Program-made: the position numbers and the translations under genes
Part shown: positions 59,101 through 62,100 of the stretch, in pieces
Layout of the letters: every line of letters starts with the position of its first letter
Numbering within the stretch: position 1 is the stretch's first letter
Source of the DNA: Aphrophora alni
Lineage: Eukaryota; Arthropoda; Insecta; Hemiptera; Aphrophoridae
Length of the DNA stretch: 64,000 bases
Direction of reading: 5' to 3'
Assembly: GCA_963513935.1 (NCBI GenBank)
Contig: OY740773.1
Coordinates: forward strand, 101,789,291-101,853,290
The notes under the pieces: model-generated
Database searches by the model: none
The model's input: only the letters and a program-made list of their open reading frames with translations
What the model was told of the DNA's origin: nothing

Positions 59101-62100
59101 TAACAATGGTCATAGTGGTCTCAAAGTTAAGTATGACTCATAACAGCAAAGCACACTCATTGGGTTATCTGGTTGGTAGTCTAACATTATGCACATTGCT
59201 TCATATGCTTGTTTCATTGTTTTATTTATACACATATACAAAAATCTTATATAGCGGTAAAAAAATTTGTCCTGAGTTTTTTGCTGAAATATCCATTTTG
59301 AATTATTCTGAGACCCAAAAGAGTGCCTAAAATAATAGACTGATTTAGATCAAATTTATTATGCGAGTATATTTTTTCCATATTTAAAGATTTGTTTAAT
59401 AGCTTCAAAATGTTTTATAATTTTTGTAGCTGTCGAACAAAAACACATCGGCAATTTTTATAAAATTTGGCTAGAATGTATAGCCTATAAAAACCCAAAC
59501 TAAATTTATGAATTTCCATCTCTCAAAATATACCAGTTTGAGAATTATTAGTAAAATAACAAACAATACAAAAAACTTAGTTTCTCAAAATTGGCTTTCC
59601 CAATTTTATTCACGTTACTGTGAAATAAAAAATTCTTTTTTATTATTATTAGAAAAAAAAGGATATTGATCTTTCTTTAATTGTTTAATTTAATGTTTAC
59701 AGCCAGTTTGAACTAGAATATCTCCTCTTGGAAGGCCATTGCTTTGAGGCAGGCGTGGGTAATCCTCCTCGTGGACTTCAAATGACATTAGGCACTGAAT
59801 CTCAACCTGTAATGGTAGACACTATTGTAATGGCTAACTTGGGATATTTCCAACTTAAAGCTAATCCTGGAGCTTGGTTATTGAGGCTGCGTCAAGGAAG
59901 ATCTTCTGAAATATTCGACATCACCAGGTAATTCATATAACTTCATTTTGGAGGAATGTAAAAGTTAATTCAGGTTTTGTTTTTTCTTTGGTCATAGTGA
60001 CGATTTTTCTTATATGTTTTAAAATTATCAAATAATTAAATTTTATTTCAATCAAATTATTTTTTCTTTTTGTTCACAAGGTTTTCTCCATATTTCTCCA
60101 TATTGTGAAATATTTATTTACTCCCATTAAGGAGTTTAAAAACCAAAGCACAAATACAAAAATAGCATCTACATTTAATTAGGTATTAAAAACAAAGCGC
60201 TCTGTAAGACCGCAAACTATCACAGAATGGATCAATTTGTCGTGTCTAATTCATTGATTAGGTACACAATTTTATTTAAATAGTAGTTGGAAGAATGAAC
60301 TGTTACTACTCTTTCAGTTGAAAGTAATCAAAAGCGTCTTTGTATAAGTAACGGTACATGAAACTTTATATTGATTAAAACAATTAGAATATATATTAGA
60401 CTGCTTAATGTTTTAAATATAAATATCGATGAATACACTCATACCTTGTTTTAAACAACGCTATATTAAAAATAGACTGTAACAAATTTGTAGAAAAACC
60501 AAGAGTACAAGAAATATTAAATTATAAATAAATATTGAGCTTGACTTGTGAGATATTATTAGATAAAATAAAACTCGAACACAAGATCTCGCAAAAATTA
60601 TGTTTACTTAATCAAATGTGTTTCTACGGGTAAGTCGCCATCTAAGTTATAGTTTAGTTGTGGTAGCTCATGTATAACTGAGGATGGCGACTTTGTCGTT
60701 GAAACGTGTTTGATTAAGTAAACGTAATTTTGTGAGATCCTGTGTTTGAGTTTAAGTATTAAATTGTGTATGGTATAAAAAGGAAAGGAAAGTATTTTGT
60801 GTAATTTCAGCCATATTTGATGTACATGCTAAGGCAAAATATAATGTCCTAATCATATCATAATCCATGAAACACTTTGAATTTCCAATAACAAATCCCA
60901 GCGATTCATTACCAGAGTTGATAACATACTTTATATAATCTTTTATATTAATCTAAATTCAATACGAGCACAATGATTTGAATTTCTAATAACAAATCTC
61001 AATTTCTATTCCATGCAATAGGGCAAGATCCGAAACATGTGAAATACATCTTCCCTCCATCAACTTCAATAGTTCATCCAGTAAAAGAGAATTTAAAATT
61101 AAAGGTCATCACACATGTATAACAAAAAATGTTATCTACCAACTACAGTGCAGGTTTTGCCCAGCTCAATATATTGGCCTAACCAACCAGGATGAATGGC
61201 CACAGACATGATATAAAAATCATGAATATAGAGAAACAACTGCACAACATCCAGATATCCTCAATGTTGTCACTTTTTATGACTGCTTCACATCTAAAAT
61301 TATAAAATCACTCATTAATGGTTAACAAAATGTTAACCTTAATCTTAGATAAATCATCCTTTCCTTTTTCCTTTCCCCAACAGGCTTAACAAAAATCGTC
61401 TGTGGTTTAACACTCAGGGCAGATCTATTCTAGATTAAAACAATTCAATCTTCTTTCTTTTTATACACTCTACTGATTGAGAAAGTGAACAGTGTTTATG
61501 AAATATTTCAGAACTTTAGAGTTTATTGTATGTTTTGTTATTTGAGTACTATTAGGTAATACCAAGGACCATTTTCCAAAGTAAGCCTGTGTCTCCTATC
61601 CATACAACGTCTAAAATAACAAAACTCAGCAATTTGTTAGCAGAGTTGATGACATACTTTATATCATCTTCGTATGTTAATCCAAGTAAATCCAGCTAAA
61701 AGTCTTAATTTGGTTGTTGACTTTTAGCTAATCTTAATGGGAAGTCTTTTTACTGTTTTATAAAAACATCAATTTGCACTTTTAAAATTGGACCTTATAT
61801 TGACATATTTTTTTATCTTTTCACAGCAAAGAATAAAAACTAGCCCCTCTTCAAATCAAGACATATAAACAAATTTATATTTCACATTATATATTTACTG
61901 AGTGATAATATTATGTTCACAAGTTTTTAGTATTTAACATCTTATGCATTTTACTATCATTTATTAAAATACTTATTTGTTTATTCTTCAGCCACGAAGG
62001 CTCTGATACTCCTGAAAATTCAACCGACATCAAAGTGTTGATCAGTTCATTTAAATCACATGTTCTTAAACTGAAAGTGACCAAGAAACCAGGTATGACC

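Larger units (their letters stand above)
60540..61690 (+). mobile_element. Decayed Penelope-like locus with GIY-YIG fragment
   Basis: 60560-60770 is an inverted pair of terminal-repeat fragments (GATTAAGTAAACGTAATTTTG against its complement near 60590-60612). Each half has a decayed hammerhead. At about 61100-61324 the plus strand reads NVIYQLQCRFCPAQYIGLTN, a GIY-YIG nuclease signature, then stops. A direct repeat (GAGTTGATAACATACTTTATAT near 60916 and GAGTTGATGACATACTTTATAT near 61644) flanks the coding fragment, as the pseudo-LTRs of Penelope elements do. 61480-61620 is another copy of the dispersed repeat at 5.9, 13.6 and 37.4 kb. Confidence 0.65.
59928..61991. other. UGGT intron 17
   Basis: 2064-bp intron dominated by Penelope-like sequence at 60540-61690. 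The 600 bp before it and 300 bp after it show nothing recognised. Confidence 0.75.
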
